From Pseudomonas sp. (lineage in GTDB: Bacteria; Pseudomonadota; Gammaproteobacteria; Pseudomonadales; Pseudomonadaceae): a stretch of DNA of 6,137 bases. The notes beneath the pieces were generated by a model. That model saw only the letters and a list, made by a program, of their open reading frames with translations. It was not told the origin of the DNA and made no database searches. Shown here one piece after another: positions 5,269 through 6,137 of the stretch. Position 1 is the first letter of the stretch; every line of letters begins with the position of its first letter. The position numbers and the translations under genes are program-made. The stretch lies in the NCBI GenBank assembly GCA_003525045.1, contig DQGF01000288.1:8072-14208 (forward strand), read 5' to 3'.

Positions 5269-6137
5269 ATGGACAATAACGCACACACTTTCAACACCTT
5301 CTGGTCAGGCCAGGTTCCGTTCATTGCCTCCTTTGCAGTGCAACAATTACGTCTGTGGGTCGCCACCAACCCCTGGTTCACCGGTCAGGACCACAACGCT
5401 TGGTTCGATGTGCCACGCAGCACCCTGGACAGCCTTCAGTCGGACTATCAGCAACAATGGGCCGAGCTCGGCCAGCGTTTGCTCACCGGTCAGTCCTTTT
5501 CGTTCGACGACCGACGGTTTGCCAGCGGTAACTGGAGCCAGCCGTTGTTTGGTTCCCTCGCCGCGTTTTACCTGCTCAATGCCGGTTTCCTGCTGAAACT
5601 GCTCGATCAGCTGCCGATCAACGACAAGAAACCACGCCAGCGTCTGCTGTATCTGGTGGAGCAAGCCATCGCCGCCGCTGCCCCGAGCAACTTCCTGGCC
5701 AGTAACCCCGATGCGCTGCAACGGGTCGTCGATACCCAGGGCAGCAGCCTGCTCACCGGCCTGATGCATCTGGCCAGCGACCTGCAGGAAGGCAAGATGC
5801 GCCAGTGCGACGCCGGTGCGTTCAAGGTGGGGGTCGACCTGGCCAACACCCCCGGCGAAGTGGTCTTCGAGAACGAACTGTTCCAGCTGATCCAGTACTA
5901 TCCGCAAAGCGAAACCCAATACCGGCGCCCGGTGTTTATCGTTCCGCCGGCGATCAACAAGTACTACATCCTCGACCTGCGCCCGGACAACTCGATGGTT
6001 CGCCATCTGTTGCAGCAAGGCCACCCGGTGTTCCTGATGTCCTGGCGCAACTTCGACCAGGCACACGCCGGCACCACCTGGGATGACCTGGTCGAAACCG
6101 GCATTATCAAAGGTCTGCAGGTGACCCGAGAGATCAG
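5269..6137 (+). CDS. phbC: Class I poly(3-hydroxyalkanoate) synthase, 3'-truncated by the window
   Basis: The frame from ATG 5269 stays open to the right edge: 289 complete codons of an enzyme normally about 560-590 residues. It polymerises (R)-3-hydroxybutyryl-CoA into PHB at the granule surface. Visible is most of the PhaC N-terminal domain: DDRRFASGNW (residues 80-89) followed by LFGSLAAFYLLNA, the segment VVFENELFQLIQY, then the family-defining VPPAINKYYILDLRP (INKYY at 229-233) and GHPVFLMSWRN (SWRN at 258-261). The TTWDDL block that precedes the lipase-like box is also present. In C. necator PhaC the catalytic Cys follows this block closely, so here it should lie about a dozen codons past the edge and cannot be checked. 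The sequence resembles class I (PHB) synthases rather than the mcl-PHA PhaC1/PhaC2 of pseudomonads. It is third in the phbBAC cluster, but behind a terminator-like hairpin. Confidence 0.95.
   Translation, partial: MDNNAHTFNTFWSGQVPFIASFAVQQLRLWVATNPWFTGQDHNAWFDVPRSTLDSLQSDYQQQWAELGQRLLTGQSFSFDDRRFASGNWSQPLFGSLAAFYLLNAGFLLKLLDQLPINDKKPRQRLLYLVEQAIAAAAPSNFLASNPDALQRVVDTQGSSLLTGLMHLASDLQEGKMRQCDAGAFKVGVDLANTPGEVVFENELFQLIQYYPQSETQYRRPVFIVPPAINKYYILDLRPDNSMVRHLLQQGHPVFLMSWRNFDQAHAGTTWDDLVETGIIKGLQVTREI

Noticed and set aside
5347..6066. 239-residue open frame on the - strand opposite phbC
   Set aside because: It is the shadow of the PHA synthase coding strand. The synthase frame has unmistakable PhaC motifs, whereas the antisense product has none.
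1..6137. CRISPR arrays, tRNA/rRNA genes, insertion sequences, phage genes
   Set aside because: I saw no spaced direct repeats other than the coding repeats, no tRNA-like cloverleaf, and no transposase or integrase sequence.

Overview
The window looks like a Pseudomonas chromosome, probably of the fluorescens group. It is GC-rich with strong third-position GC bias, and it carries a short-chain poly(3-hydroxybutyrate) (PHB) locus in the order regulator <-> reductase-thiolase-synthase (phbR / phbB-phbA-phbC). That order is known from Pseudomonas sp. 61-3 and P. extremaustralis and differs from the phaC-phaA-phaB order of Cupriavidus necator. The genus assignment is inferred from the gene set and layout, not from a database search.

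Layout. (1) Positions 1-1862, + strand: the 3' part of a large DUF3141 alpha/beta-hydrolase gene, related to PHA synthases, ending in a tail of eight 12-residue Pro/Val/Lys/Gln repeats and a basic C-terminus. (2) Positions 1888-2925, - strand: an AraC/XylS-type regulator (phbR) converging on the first gene across a 25-bp gap that contains part of a GC-rich hairpin. (3) Positions 2926-3188: a divergent control region with an AT-rich core, inverted repeats and a candidate phbR promoter. (4) Positions 3189-3935: phbB, acetoacetyl-CoA reductase. (5) Positions 3994-5172: phbA, acetyl-CoA acetyltransferase. (6) Positions 5173-5268: a gap holding a strong intrinsic-terminator structure. (7) Positions 5269-6137: phbC, class I PHA synthase, running off the right edge just before its catalytic cysteine should appear.

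How the genes work together. PhbA condenses two acetyl-CoA to acetoacetyl-CoA. PhbB reduces this to (R)-3-hydroxybutyryl-CoA. PhbC polymerises that into PHB on granules. PhbR, divergently transcribed, is the likely activator of phbBAC. The DUF3141 protein keeps the Asp/His end of a synthase-like hydrolase fold and probably belongs to the same PHB/granule neighbourhood, but its function cannot be read from sequence.

The gene content matches a known pathway. The least explained features are the terminator-like hairpin with two T-tracts between phbA and phbC, the repeat tail of the DUF3141 protein, the dyads in the phbR-phbB control region, and the hairpin between phbB and phbA.
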